A stretch of 64,000 nucleotides of DNA from Diogma glabrata. Lineage: Eukaryota; Arthropoda; Insecta; Diptera; Cylindrotomidae. The DNA is taken from the NCBI GenBank assembly GCA_963693315.1, contig OY856188.1:147683096-147747095 (forward strand). Direction: 5' to 3'. Position numbers and translations under genes: made by a program. The notes below the pieces were generated by a model. That model worked only from the letters and a program-made list of their open reading frames with translations, did not search any database and was not told where the DNA came from. Positions 1 to 12,600 of this stretch are shown here, one piece after another (position 1 is the first letter of the stretch; every line of letters starts with the position of its first letter).

Positions 1-332
1 GCTCGAGGTCACAAACTTGGATTATTCATTAGGCCAACATCATAAACAAGTCTGCAAAAAATCAAAACTACCGGATTTGACGCATACTGTGATGTATAAA
101 GTTTCTGGTCTATAAAGTAAATTTTCATGAAATTTTAAAACTTTGAAATTTAAAAAAAAATACTCGGAACCGGAGTAGGTGTCTGCCATTGGATTTTTTA
201 CTAATAAAAGATTGTATACTTTAAGATATTAAAACGGCAGACTTGCTGAAATCACGTTTTTGAAGTCAATTTTTACGTTTTTTGACTTGCGGACACGCCC
301 AAAGGAACCATCGGCGGGGATAGTGAATACCC
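1..332. other. Left flank of the outer LTR element
   Basis: AT-rich sequence with no ORF or recognisable repeat. It ends in ACCC (329-332), which recurs at 27736-27739 on the far side of the LTR element, so this is the pre-insertion flank. It may be intronic or intergenic; I see nothing else in it. Confidence 0.6.
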
Positions 333-1891
333 TGTAATAAACCTTTGGTTTACCACATACAGATTTTTATTTTAAGCATGATTTATAAATTATGATTCAA
401 TCAATTCATCAAAGAAAATCAGAAAAACAAACTGTAGTAAACCCCTGTATATTCATTCAAATATACTTTGAATATTTCTTAATTTTCTCCGTAGACTTTT
501 TACTCTCATAATTTAAAACAAAAATTACCGTTTATAAAATATTTAAACCTTTACAAATTTGGGGAATTGAATTAATTATTGTTGTTGCTAGCAAGGAGTA
601 AAATCTAAAAAGATGTTTACAAAAGATAAAATTAAAATATAATCTAAAGTGAATTAAAATCAAATAAAATAATTTTTTGCAATGTTAGTTCAAATTAAAG
701 TTACTTAAAATTAGTTAGTTAAAATTAAAGTTACGTTAAACTGTTACTTTGAAATAGTATATATTATAATAGTATATATTATATATTATAAAAACTAAAT
801 ATAATAACAAATATTTTCAAATGCTAGTGAAAATAATATATTTTACATATAGTTTGGTCAAAAATTTGACTGTTGAATTGAAATAAATTGAATTTTATTG
901 ATAATTAAAAAAAAAATAATAAAATAACATAAATTAAATTAAAAAAAAAACATTGTACATACATTTGTGTTTGTGTTACAAACAAAATAAATAAGTATTT
1001 TGCACATGAATTTTATTTTGTTCTCGAAGTAAATAAAATAGTTCAAAAATAAATTGAATAGCTGCAGAAAGCCTAACTTAGTAGCAGAAAGTTATAAATT
1101 GGATAGTTTTGGAAAACCATAGAGCATTAATTGGATATTGGAGAAAAAGTACAATTTATATATACAGTTTGGAAATCAACAAAATTTAAACCTGGATAAC
1201 CAAGGAAAAATCATTATAATTTATTTTGGCATCATTGAACAAGGCAATTGTGGATAGCGGCGTTAAGGTCAGAGTATTTGTTATTATTTTAATTAAGTTA
1301 AAATTTGCTTTTCGTTCTTTGATATTTTTGTGTTTGTTTCATAGTAAATTTGTAAAATAATATAAAAAACTTAAACGTAGATACAATTAAGCTAATGAAT
1401 TCAACAGTAATTAAAGAATTTTTAATATTTTGTATGTAATTTGAATATGCATTAGCATATTATTTTCTGTTTTATTGGATCATGAGAGGTCGCGGGATAG
1501 GAGAGAGTGCGTGTGAGAACTACAAGTCACTGGATTGGTAGTTTTGTTAATACAAAAACAGACAAAACACACAGACCGTTTTCTAAAATAGGTAAATTAC
1601 ATAAATCTTTTTACTCATTAATATTTTGCATTTATTTTTGGTTTCAATAAATTTCAACTATTATTATATTAAATTTATAAATTTTTCTTTCGATTTTACA
1701 ATTTTAATGTCGTCAGGCCAGAACAAAAGAAAGATAGCTGTTTGGTGAATTCTCACGACCAACAAACCTCCCGATTGAGCTAAGGGCAATGACGACATAT
1801 TTTTTTTTTTTCTTGCTTCGATTCACTAGCTATCTCATTTTTTTTGTTGTTACAGTAAAATTAATGTTAAATGAGAATCTCTCACATAACA
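333..1891 (+). repeat. 5' LTR of the outer element
   Basis: It starts TGTAATAAACC and ends CTCACATAACA. It is a near-identical direct copy of 26178-27735. One substitution (T at 1420, C at 27265) and one T in the T-run near 1800 were noticed. The promoter and polyadenylation site should lie inside, but no TATA or initiator motif could be assigned with confidence in such AT-rich sequence. Confidence 0.93.
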
Positions 1892-3139
1892 TTTGGCGCC
1901 CAAACACTTTGGCTTTTAGTTAACGGTGTGTTTTAGATCCTGTTTTGTATTTCTGCACAAATTAGAGAAGTTGTATTATGGTTTTTACACATAATTAATT
2001 GGCATTAGTAGCTTTTTCGATTTTTTTTTTAAAGTAGGTTCCAACATATTTAAATTTTTATTTCATCTATTATAGGATTTGAATTAAAAATGGTGATAAA
2101 TTGTTGGTTAATATTTGTATTCTAATTGAATACTTTGAAGTTATATAGTTACGGGTGTATAAACGGTTAATTTAATTTCTTTGAATACAGTCATTAGCAT
2201 GTGTTGGTCTGCATTTCTACCTAGATAGTGTTTGAGTTGTGGATGGAACAAGGTGTTGACAATTGTATTTAAGAAAAAAAGAGAAACGTGAATGTTTATA
2301 CATCATGCATCGGTAAACTTGTGTGATAATATTGTTAGATTGTTTAAAATAATATACAACATATGAAAATCTGAATGTCTACCGTAAGGGTATCGAAATA
2401 CGGATTGAAATAAGATGTTCGTTAGAGTATTTGTCTTTACAATCATAAATTTGTATAACTTATTTATTTGTTCTGCTTGGATAATTTTTTTTTTTGGATA
2501 CACTCTCACTTATGTTGGCTGCTTCTCATGATCCAATAACTTTCATTTTATTTTTGATTATATTGAAAAAAAATAAAACAAGATTAAAAATATCTTATAA
2601 AATTATACGTTTTGAAAATTTAAAATTTTTTTTTTAATAGCAACAGATTTTGAAGTCACTGTTTATTTTGAAAAATTAGTTACTTAGTGACATATATAAA
2701 CTATTTACTTATTGATTTTTTTTTAATTTTATAATATTAATAATAATAGATTTTAAAAAAAAATTGAATTTTTTTTGCTAGCAACAACAGGTCATTTCGG
2801 AAGTTCACATAATTATTTTTGTTTGCTGTTGGTTTTTTATATTTCTTGATACAACTTATATAGCTTGATTAAGACGCAATATTTATTTATTGCTATTCAT
2901 TTATTGGTATATTAACTACTAACTAATTAATTTATTCATATTTTTATTTTTGCTTTTCTGATTTTCATTGAGCGTTGGCAATATTGAATCAAAATACAAA
3001 TATTGATTTCGAATAATTTTCTTTATATTTTATACATTTTTATCCATAATAACGAATATATCATAAGTATCCTGTATAATATATACTCTATTTTTTTTAC
3101 ATATACATTGAATTAAATTAAAAAAAAAAAAAAAAAATA
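1892..3139 (+). other. Untranslated leader of the outer element
   Basis: About 1.25 kb of AT-rich sequence between the 5' LTR and the gag ATG, with no credible ORF. It ends in an 18-base A-run (3120-3137) directly before the ATG. It presumably holds packaging signals, but none is recognisable. Confidence 0.6.
1894..1911 (+). other. Primer-binding site, tRNA-Lys type (outer element)
   Basis: Two bases after the LTR end the sequence reads TGGCGCCCAA. This matches the start of the primer site complementary to the 3' end of insect tRNA-Lys (CTT type); the match fades after about 10 bases. Position and core sequence fit minus-strand priming. Confidence 0.7.
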
Positions 3140-4952
3140 ATGGAACCTGAACATCTTGATGTAGATGAGTTTCATCTTGAATGCTCACTTCGAGATATTC
3201 AAGGTAACACAATGACGGAGAAAATGAGCAACTTAAAGGAACGTCTAGTATTAGAAAGCACTCATAGTCAGCTAGCACCCAGTAAATCTCACACAGCGGC
3301 TCGAAAAAATCCTAAAAGTGAAATCAACAAAATTTCTTTGAAATTAAGATCAGTGTACTTTTTAATACAAGATTCAATAGAAAACGATAAAAAAGAAGAG
3401 TTGAATGGTTTAAAAAGTAGGCTTTTTCATATTCGTGATCGTCTTAAGAGACTAAAATATTCTAGAGTGGTAGCAGCAGAAGTTTCAGAAACGTTAACCA
3501 AATGTGTACAGTTAATTGAATTTGTAGCGAGAACTGTAACTACTCCACAAGATGTAAACACATCTATTGATGATCTTAAGACTATAGAGTTAAATATAGA
3601 TGAGGTTGAAGAAGAAGCTGAATCCGACAGCTCCGGTTCATCTTCTCCTGAAGTCACCGTCCAATCACGACACATGAACTCTGAAGGTGTATCTGATACA
3701 CATCACCGAAGTGGTACTTCTGCTGCGGTGAATCAAAATTTAAGTAGCACTTTTCGTACACCTTTCGTTCAATCTCATGATGCACAAGTTGAAAGTTTAC
3801 CGGCAATGGTACACAAAGCGAATGTTGGCGGAGTGGGGGGTAGTCACAACGCGAACCAAATTCAATCGCAACCACAGATGGGTGTTCAGCCGCCATTGTA
3901 CCCGACTATTCTTCCCTATATGAACATGCCACCCCCTCATCTATCGAATGTAAATTTTTACCCTGTAGCTAATACTAATTATGGAATACCACAACCAAAT
4001 GGCAACTCTATTTTGTTAGCACCGAGTGCAACAAATCATAATAATTCATCCTTTAGACCACGAAAATTGATGTCAACGTGGAGAATCTCATTCGATGGAT
4101 CTCCTACGGGACTTCACGTGAAAAAGTTTTTATTTATGGTCGAGTACCAGGCAAAGTCAGATGGCATTGGTGAAGTCGAGTTAGTCCAAGATTTTAGCTA
4201 TCTGTTACAAGGAACTGCTTGCAATTGGTATTGGGATTTTATTCAACGGAAACAAAATGTTACCTGGTCAACTTTGAAGGAGGAACTAAGGAAACGATTC
4301 CAAGGTCGTCGATCGGATTTGGATGTGCGGCGACAGTTAGATACTCGGAAGCAAAAACCAGGTGAAAAGTTTTTAGATTTCTACCAAGAAATGGTAGCCC
4401 TATCTCTGCAAGCTGAATGTCCAATCTCAGAGTTGATGTATGTTTTACACCGAAATATGAGAGCAGGTTTGCAAGAGCGGGTGCTTGAGGATCAAGTTAG
4501 TAGTCTGGATGCATTAGTTAGTCGTTGCGTTGCCTATGAGGATGTCTGGAATCGGACAGGGATATTGCCCGAAATTCTTTGCCAACAACGAAAATTTCTT
4601 CACGAAATTGATCAAGGGCGGCCTAATAGCATCCAAACATTTGAGTCCCAATTTACCGAAACAGGTACACAATATAAAAATTCTCCTAGAGATGAAATTT
4701 CAGCACTCCAATTAAATCGTACTCCTATTAATTCTCATAAAAATAGTAACACAATATCTTCTCACGCTGACCCAATTAGAGATAGCAATAGGATATTACA
4801 TTGTTGGAATTGCGGTAGCCATGATCATTTCTACAAGAAATGTCCTATTCCGAATAACCGCATATTTTGTTATGGATGTGGATCACTAGGCGTGTTACTT
4901 CCACATTGTAAGAAATGTAGTTTCAATTCGGGAAACTTGCAGAAGGGGGTAC
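3140..4952 (+). pseudogene. gag: Gag of the outer element, interrupted near its 3' end
   Basis: About 604 authentic codons start at the ATG at 3140; the last few codons of the visible ORF (to 4969) are read from the inserted LTR. The N-terminal ~180 residues are charged and probably helical, followed by a Ser/Asn/Pro/Gln-rich stretch. A retrotransposon-gag core (about residues 315-450, with Trp-rich and RF/QRK segments) precedes a CCHC knuckle CWNCGSHDHFYKKC near residue 554 and a second Cys-rich CYGCG...CKKC motif. Gag would form the particle shell and bind the RNA. The inner element inserted just after the zinc knuckles. On the far side the gag frame is still open and meets TAA at 19169-19171, so the break is due to the insertion alone. 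Pol lies in the -1 frame relative to gag. Confidence 0.88.
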
Positions 4953-6170
4953 TGTGGTGTTCCCGTTAGAGGAATCTACTCACCACAGATATTCGTTGGT
5001 ATAAATGTGTTTTAATAGAAGTACTTACTCTGAATTTCCTGGTAAGGCTTCTCAATATTTTTCCAACTGAACAAACTCACGATGGCTGTTTTCTTTAATT
5101 TATTTAAATGCTTTATTGTTAGTTTTGGTACACTTTACTTTTATTAACTATTCTAACTTAATTTAATTTGGAACGTCTGTTCCAGCACTTTTACAATATT
5201 ACACACGTAAACTTTTTTGATTTAATTGTTGGGATTCGATTTCCCTCGGTTTAAGTATTCTGAACCCGACGATAACGCGTATTACTCAAGACTGCTTTTG
5301 TTTTCCAAAAATCAGTGGTATTTATTTCTACGTTTTCCGTTGGGCAAAATTTAGTTGACCAATCGGAAAACGTTTTTCCAAAATAAAATAAAATCGAAAT
5401 ATCGTAGTAATCGATTTTTTAGTTTTAATATTTTTAGTTATATTTTTTTGTTGTTTGTTTTTGTTTTAAATGAAAAATTAATTATTGAAGGGTTTTATTA
5501 CTTTCCGGTAATATGGAAATATTTTAGTTTTAGCTCGTGTAGGGTTTTATGTTTCTGATTTACAATGGGATTATTGTTGTAATTAATTTAGTTGGGATTT
5601 TGATTTATTTAATGGAAATTTTATTTGGCTTTTAAAGAATGTATGGATTGTAATTTTGGACTTTGTATTATTGAAATGTGTTAATTGAATTTGAAGAATG
5701 TATGGAGTTTTTATTGGATTTTATATTATAGGAATTTATTGTTAGAAGAATGCATGGATTGTACATTGGACTTTGTACTCAGTTGGACTTTGAATTATAG
5801 ATATTTATTCTACAGCTGCAATGTTAGCAAATTGGTTGGATTGTTTCGATAATTGGAAAATAGGCATAAAAATACATTGTGTGTTTTTTATGAGACTTTT
5901 TTAGATTGCAAGACTTTTTATGTGGTTTAATTTTGTATATATATTAATTTAAATTGAATTTGATCAATCGAAGATTTATCAATTGACGGATGTAGAAATA
6001 TGTTGCAGCTGTGGTTTATTATGTCTAGACTTATTATTATGATTACTGAATCGATCAGGGTCAGTTGTTTGAAATGATGTTGGATAATTGTTATCGAAAT
6101 AGGAGTATTATAGGATTGTTTGGGTGTTTGTATCAATGGGGTGGATCAGCCTGGTTACTGGTCCAGCACA
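4953..6170 (-). repeat. 3' LTR of the errantivirus
   Basis: Direct copy of 17828-19045. In plus-strand reading it begins TGTGGTG and ends CAGCACA. The other copy ends CACCACA, a perfect inverted match to TGTGGTG, so this copy has a G for C change at 6166 inside the terminal inverted repeat. It abuts the GTAC duplication at 4949-4952. Confidence 0.93.
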
Positions 6171-6174
6171 TACG

Positions 6175-6184
6175 TCCCCCTCTT
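6175..6184 (-). other. Polypurine tract of the errantivirus
   Basis: On the minus strand this reads AAGAGGGGGA, ending four bases before the 3' LTR. That is the expected place and composition for the primer of plus-strand DNA synthesis. Confidence 0.65.
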
Positions 6185-6800
6185 AAACAAAAAAAAAAGG
6201 AAAGGAAGTTCCACTTGCTTTGCTTTTTTTTTTTTTTTCACTTTAAATGTTCCGATGGTTTGCCGTAGTTTACTTTTATTTTGTTTATCTTCCCGTATTT
6301 AATTGATTGCCGTTTGTTTTTATTTTGCGATTTTATTAAGTTTATTCGGTATCCGTTTAACGTGTGTGTTGTTTTTTTTTTCATATTATTACTTTTTTTT
6401 TTTTTTTTATATATAGTGCTTTTTCAATTTTTTGCTGTTGTTTTGTTTTTCGTTTAACAACTTATTTATGAAAAGAAAAAATTGAACTTATAATTGTATT
6501 TTAAAAAACTATTTGCAATTGTCATTGCTGAGGTCTTGCCTCTTTTGTTTTTTCCTAATCCTAGAACTTTGTGTCTAGTAGTATTTGAAATGTAAATTAT
6601 AGATATTAAGTAATATTAACGTTAAATGTTTCATTAATTATTTTATCTTTATTAGGTAATTTCTTAGTTTTTTTTTTGTAGGGGTTGTCCCCGTATTTGC
6701 ATTAAATTAAGTACTTATTAATTTTAGATTATAATTATAGATTGTATTTCCAAATACTTAAATTCTTAATGTATATATATATTTTTTATTTTTTAAAATC
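6185..6800 (-). other. 3' untranslated region of the errantivirus, distal part
   Basis: AT-rich sequence with long T-runs on the plus strand, between the polypurine tract and the 133-bp repeat array. No ORF or other feature was seen. Confidence 0.5.
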
Positions 6801-7470
6801 TTTATGTTATGATTTTATAATATGTTTGAGGGTTTGCCTCCTTATTTTAGTTAAATGTTTAGTTATTAATTAATTATAATTTGTTATTTGTTAATAAAAA
6901 AAAATGAATAGAATTAAAATTAAATGCTTTTATTTTTAAATTTTTTATGTTATGATTTTATAATATGTTTGAGGGTTTGCCTCCTTATTTTGGTTAAATG
7001 TTTGGTTTATAATTTGTTATTTGTTAATAGAAAAAAATGAATAGAATTAAAATTAAATGCTTTTATTTTTAAATTTTTTATGTTATGATTTTATAATATG
7101 TTTGAGGGTTTGCCTCCTTATTTTGGTTAAATGTTTGGTTTATAATTTGTTATTTGTTAATAGAAAAAAATGAATAGAATTAAAATTAAATGCTTTTATT
7201 TTTAAATTTTTTATGTTATGATTTTATAATATGTTTGAGGGTTTGCCTCCTTATTTTGGTTAAATGTTTGGTTTATAATTTGTTATTTGTTAATAGAAAA
7301 AAATGAATAGAATTAAAATTAAATGCTTTTATTTTTAAATTTTTTATGTTATGATTTTATAATATGTTTGAGGGTTTGCCTCCTTATTTTGGTTAAATGT
7401 TTGGTTTATAATTTGTTATTTGTTAATAGAAAAAAATGAATAGAATTAAAATTAAATGCTTTTATATTGT
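6801..7470 (-). repeat. Five-copy 133-bp tandem repeat in the errantivirus 3' UTR
   Basis: Plus-strand units start with TTTATGTTATGATTTTATAA at 6801, 6944, 7077, 7210 and 7343. The last four are spaced exactly 133 bp and look almost identical; the first is about 10 bp longer and more diverged. Each contains GAGGGTTTGCCTCC, itself a short inverted repeat (GAGG...CCTC). The array lies between the env stop and the polypurine tract. Possible roles are transport, packaging, a 3'-end function or an insulator, but nothing in the sequence decides. Confidence 0.93.
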
Positions 7471-7519
7471 ATTTTTATTATGTTTTTTTTTTTTTTTTTT
7501 TTTTTCTTATTACGCGCTT

Positions 7520-9460
7520 TTATATTGAATCGCTTTTAGTTAAATTTATTATTGCTTTTCTCTTTTGTTCATTTATTTTAGCATAGTTCGGTTCCGTGCC
7601 TGTTGCTTTTTCTTCTTCTGTTTCTGTCTTTTTGTCCCGTCTTATTGTTCGTTCAGTTTTTGTTTTCTTTTTTCTGTACTTAATTACTATCAACGTTGCT
7701 GCTAATATTAAAATTGCGATTATCGCTATTGAGTTCAAAGAATACGTTACGATTTCGTTCGTTTCCGTCTTGGTCTTTTCCCTTTCTTTTTCCGCCTTTG
7801 ACAGTTCCGATTCGTGTTCGTTAATCGCCTGTAATATTTGTTGGTATTCTTGTTTTCCTTTTTGGGAAATGCTCAAGTATGGTACCATCTTTTCGTTCGT
7901 TTCTTCTTCCTCTTCTTCTTTTAATGGCTTTATTTGCATATTCGGTATTTCAGGTATTTTTAAAGTTTGTTCCCTTGATTCCTTGTGTTTTTCGTATTTA
8001 ATTAAAATTCCTTCTGTTGTTGCTTCACATTCGTTTTTAAGTGTTAATATCATTGAATGGTTGACTTTAATTAAAGTCTCCTCTTCATTTTTGCATTTAA
8101 CCAATATGTTATAGTTTGATTTGACTACTAGTAACCATGCGTTTGGTGAATTCATTTTCATTATCACATTATTCGGGAATCCTATCTCTTGGTATCGGCA
8201 TGATTCAATGTCCTCTTTAAATGGGTTGCTGAATAGTTCCGCAAGGCAATGCCATTTTGGTTTCGTAATCAAAGGGGAGTTCTGTTTACATATTTTTGCT
8301 ATTAATTTTTCTTGTACCAGGATTTCTGAGCATTTCTGTAGTTCCTCCATCTCTTCTATTTGGAACGTGTTGGTCTCAGTATTTGTTGCTAATATCATGT
8401 TTTGTACGTCATATGTGTAGTATGAACCCTTCTCATTTTTTACTGGTAATAGGTATGGTTTGTTTAGTTTGTATTTGATGTTTATCGGTAATGGTATTTC
8501 TATGTTCAGAATTATCTTCTCTTTAATAACTATTGCGTTTACGTGCATTAATTGTTGTAAGTTTAACACGTTTCCCATGTAAATGTTCTGTCCTTCTTTT
8601 GTTAATTCCCCTAGAATTTTTGCTACCGTTGTTATATTGATAAATGAAGGGTGCACCTTATGATTCGTTAAAAATAATAGTGCTGTTATAAAGGTTTCCT
8701 GAATATGTCTTATTTCTGTTATCGTGTTAACGATATGGTCGTATCTGTCTCTAATGTTATCTCTTAACTCCGTTCGTATCTTTTCTGCTTTTTGAAGTTC
8801 AGATTCCGCTTTCAAATCTGCTTGTATGTTATTAATTTCTTTCACAGTCATGTTAATTTGACTCCCCAATTCGTTCAATTTATTTTCCGTCCAGTTCATG
8901 GATGTTTTTATTATTAAGGTTTGTTGTTTCATTAGTTTAATGTGTTCTCCGTCGTATTTTTCTAAAGTTTTGATTCGTTTGTATATTCGTTCCGAATCTT
9001 CGTTGTCCATTGTCCCAAATAATGTTTTCTGTAATTTTCCTATGCCATTAAAATATCCTGTACTTCTTTTCGTCCTTGTACCTAGAAGATGGTTAATTTC
9101 TGTTTGTTGCGTATGTATTTTATTTGTCAAAATTTCTATTTCCTGTACTAAGTTTCTGCAATAATTTGCACGTGTTATTTTTGTATTATCAATGTAACAT
9201 ATTTTATGAATTGCTTGTTTAGCCTGTATTATTAGGTTCGATATCTTTTTTATTTCTAGTGTGTCTATCGCTGTTAAAACCGTCCAAGATTCTAGGTAAA
9301 AGTATGCTTCACCTATTTCTTCAAAAATAATTTTTGTGTTACTTACGTCTTTTATTACAAATGTAGCGTTGTCCGCTATTGTCAATGAACATAAAAGTAT
9401 GACCAAACTTATTATCAGTCTTCCGTTCTTCATATTTAAAGTCGTCTTTTTGTTTTCCAC
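7520..9460 (-). CDS. env: Envelope glycoprotein of the errantivirus
   Basis: An uninterrupted 646-aa ORF with its own ATG, starting 165 nt after the pol stop. It has a hydrophobic signal-peptide segment (about residues 14-30) and a basic RTKR site (129-132) fitting furin-type cleavage. The stretch after the site is Gly- and hydrophobic-residue-bearing, as expected near a fusion peptide. A long helical, coiled-coil-like region follows. One membrane segment lies near residues 573-595, with a basic cytoplasmic tail of about 50 residues. This is the layout of gypsy-type Env, a family related to baculovirus F proteins, and would act in membrane fusion. It is presumably made from a spliced subgenomic RNA as in gypsy; splice sites were not assigned. 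No stops or frameshifts are present. Confidence 0.87.
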   Translation of the reverse strand: MENKKTTLNMKNGRLIISLVILLCSLTIADNATFVIKDVSNTKIIFEEIGEAYFYLESWTVLTAIDTLEIKKISNLIIQAKQAIHKICYIDNTKITRANYCRNLVQEIEILTNKIHTQQTEINHLLGTRTKRSTGYFNGIGKLQKTLFGTMDNEDSERIYKRIKTLEKYDGEHIKLMKQQTLIIKTSMNWTENKLNELGSQINMTVKEINNIQADLKAESELQKAEKIRTELRDNIRDRYDHIVNTITEIRHIQETFITALLFLTNHKVHPSFINITTVAKILGELTKEGQNIYMGNVLNLQQLMHVNAIVIKEKIILNIEIPLPINIKYKLNKPYLLPVKNEKGSYYTYDVQNMILATNTETNTFQIEEMEELQKCSEILVQEKLIAKICKQNSPLITKPKWHCLAELFSNPFKEDIESCRYQEIGFPNNVIMKMNSPNAWLLVVKSNYNILVKCKNEEETLIKVNHSMILTLKNECEATTEGILIKYEKHKESREQTLKIPEIPNMQIKPLKEEEEEETNEKMVPYLSISQKGKQEYQQILQAINEHESELSKAEKEREKTKTETNEIVTYSLNSIAIIAILILAATLIVIKYRKKKTKTERTIRRDKKTETEEEKATGTEPNYAKINEQKRKAIINLTKSDSI

Positions 9461-9625
9461 TTTTGAATGATCTTTTCTTTGTTGAGTATAACAATATTTG
9501 ATTTATGTCTGTGGATAGATAGTGTAGAGAAAAACAAATAAAATTTAGAGCGATAAAAAAAAATTCTTGCTTTTTGCGATGGGTTTATTTGTTATTATAT
9601 ATTTTTAGTGTTATAAATGTAATAA

Positions 9626-12600
9626 TTATCCCGCTAACTTCAGTCGGTTAAAATGCGTAATTTTATTTCTGTTTTTAACTTGTATGGTACAGTTTACTGG
9701 TCCGTTTATTTTCGTAATTACGTATGGTCCGTTCCAGTTCTCGGAAAGTTTATTTTTTCTTGCTTCGTTTTTCAGGTATACTTTATCTCCAACCTTGAAT
9801 TCTACTGGGTTTAAATTTTTGTCGTAATATTTCTTACTATCTTCTTTCGATTTTCTTATGAATTCCTTGTTAATTTGGTTTGCCATTTGTGTTTTGTGTT
9901 TAATTACGTAATAGTAATTTTCATCGTTGTATATTGGGCTTGGGTTTGATTTGAGGTTGTTTGGTAGTGTTACGTTGAATCCAAACAAACATTCCATTGG
10001 TGTAAGTTTCGATCTACTATTTGGCGTATTGTTGTGCACGAAAGCTGCTTGTCGTAACCATTGATCCCAATTTTGTTGGTCATGCTGTACAAAGTTTCTT
10101 AAATATTCTCCCATTGGCCTGTGGCTTCTTTCCAATATGCCGTTTGCTTGTGGGTGGTACGCCGTTGTTTCTATTTTTTTTATTTTTAGGAACTTACAAA
10201 GTTGTTTAAATACTTCTCCTGTGAAGTTGGAGCCCTGATCTGTTAGTACCACTTTCGGTATGCCATAACGTGACACTATTTCGTCGTAAAATATTCTTGC
10301 TACTGAGTTTGCTTCCGCATCTGTCATTGCATAGCAGTCAAAAAATCTTGTTAGTTCATCTTGGAACGTTAAAATGTATTTATTACCATTATAAGTCGTT
10401 GGAAGTGGTCCTACCATATCCAAAAATATTTTGTCGAATGCCCTGTCCGGTGTTTTAGATACTTGCATTGGCATCTTGCAATAACGAGTTGTTTTGTTCT
10501 TTTGACACTTTTGGCATTTCCTTATATATTCCTTTATGTCGTGTTTCATGTTTTTCCATTTAAAATTTCTTGCTAGTCTTAGGTACGTCCTGTAAGCCCC
10601 TTGATGTCCACCTAAAGGAGAGTCGTGATAGTCCTTTAATATTTGCCGTATGTCGTCTTCGTTTGTTAATACCGTAATTTTATCTTCGTCTTCATCCTCA
10701 GAATTTTCCCATTCTTCATCCTTCCTTTGATCGATTTCGTTTGCATTGCTGTGTGACGTTGTTTCCTTTTCCTTTATTACTGTGCAACCGTCGGCTGCTT
10801 GTGCTGTATTTATACCTTTTGCTGCTTGTGATCGTGTCACTACTAGAATTTTTTGTTCCTTATTGTCTTCATCTTCCTCGACTGTTTGAAGTCTACTTAG
10901 CGTGTCTGCGTTTTTATTTGTTTTCCCAGGTTTGTACTGTAAGTCGTAGTCATAGTCCATTAATTTGATGCTAAATCTAGCTATTTTTGTGTTTGGGTGT
11001 GAAATGTTAATAGCCCCTTTTAAAGGTTTATGGTCGGTGTAAATTGTAAATTTCCTACCGTATAGGTAACATCTAAAAGTTTTGACTGCCCACACTATGG
11101 CTAACAGTTCTTTTTCGATGGCGGAGTATTTTCTTTCAGTTTCGTTTAAAGAGCGGCTTGCGTAAGCTATTGGCCTGTCCTCGTTTACTATTCCTTGTGA
11201 TAAAATTGCTCCTAGAGCTATGTTGCTTGCGTCCGTAGTTACTAGAAAGTTCTTTTCGAAGTCGGGGTATCTTAAAATAGGGGGTGAAATTAACATAGTT
11301 TTTAGAAGTTCGAATGCTGCTTGGCAATTTTCTGTCCATTTAAATTTTATTCCTTTTCGAAGTAGTTTATTAATTGGCTCAGCAATTTTTGCAAAATTTG
11401 GTATGAATTTCCTATAGTAATTTGCAAAACCTAGAAATGACTGCGTTTGTCTTACTGTTCGGGGTAGTGGGTAATTTTTTATTTTGTCCGTTCGACTTGG
11501 GTCCGGTAATACACCCTTTTCTGTACACAGGTGCCCTAGGTATATTATCTCTCGTCTTAAGAATTGGCACTTTTGTAGCTTTACTTTCAAGTTATATTGT
11601 CTTAATCTGTCTAAAACCTTTATCAATTTATTATTGTGATTTTCCAAATCTCTTCCGTAAATAACGATGTCGTCTAGGTAAACGTAGCATTCTATTCCTT
11701 GTAGCCCAGTTAATATGTGATTCATTATCCGTTGGAAAGTCGCTGGAGCTCCGGTTAAACCAAAAGGCATTCTCTTGAATTCATAGTGTCCGAATGGTGT
11801 ACTAAACGCTGTTTTTTCCCTGTCTGCTGGATCTACTAATACTTGATGGTATCCGTCCGCCAGATCTAGCGTTGAAAAGTATCTTGAATGTCCGATTTGA
11901 TCAAGAATCTCTTCAATTCTTGGCAGGGGGAAAGCGTCACCTAACGTTATTTTATTGAGCTTCCTAAAGTCTATGACAACTCTGAATTTCTTAGTTTCTG
12001 GCTGGCTCCCTCCTGATTCTACCTTTGTATGTTTCGGTACCACGAGAAGTGGGCTGTTCCAGGCGGACCTTGAGTGGGATATTATATTGTCCTCCAGCAT
12101 CTGTTTAACCTGCTTGTCTATTTCTTTTCTCTGTGTTTCTGGTAACCTATACATCTTTTGATTTATTGGAATTGTATCAACTGGTGTTTGTATTTTGTGC
12201 GTCAATACCTCTGTGTATGTCAGTTTGTCGTTTGGTAAATAAAACAAGTCTGCGTATTCTCTGCAAATGTTAGTTATTGACTCTTTTTCCATCTCCGTCA
12301 ATGATTCTTCTAAATTTAGTTGTTTTATGACTTCTTCTTCCCTGGTTTTTTGTCTTATGTTCTCGTCCTCCCTGAAAGTTAAAATTTTCCCTGTTTCTGT
12401 ATGATTTTCCTCTATTATTTCGTAATTTGTTAAAGGAGTCATCTTGGGCTCGTAGTTTTTTAATAAAACGTCTTCTTCTGTTGTGTTTAAAAATGCTAGT
12501 ACAACCTCTGAATTTATAGGTTGTGTAATCACATTCGCTGCGTATACTCCCTCTAAAACTTCTTCTGCGAAGCATATTAATGGTTCATCTATTTCCGATT

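Noticed and set aside
5355..5558. Identical small ORFs in both errantivirus LTRs (also 18230-18433)
   Set aside because: They are duplicated because the LTRs are; composition is low-complexity and no domain is seen.
7596..9164. Plus-strand open frames opposite env
   Set aside because: Shadows of the minus-strand env gene, with low-complexity Ser/Phe/Val composition and no domains.
12270..12575. Arg-rich minus-strand frame inside pol
   Set aside because: An alternative frame of the long pol ORF; the high Arg content comes from reading Lys/Glu-rich codons out of frame.
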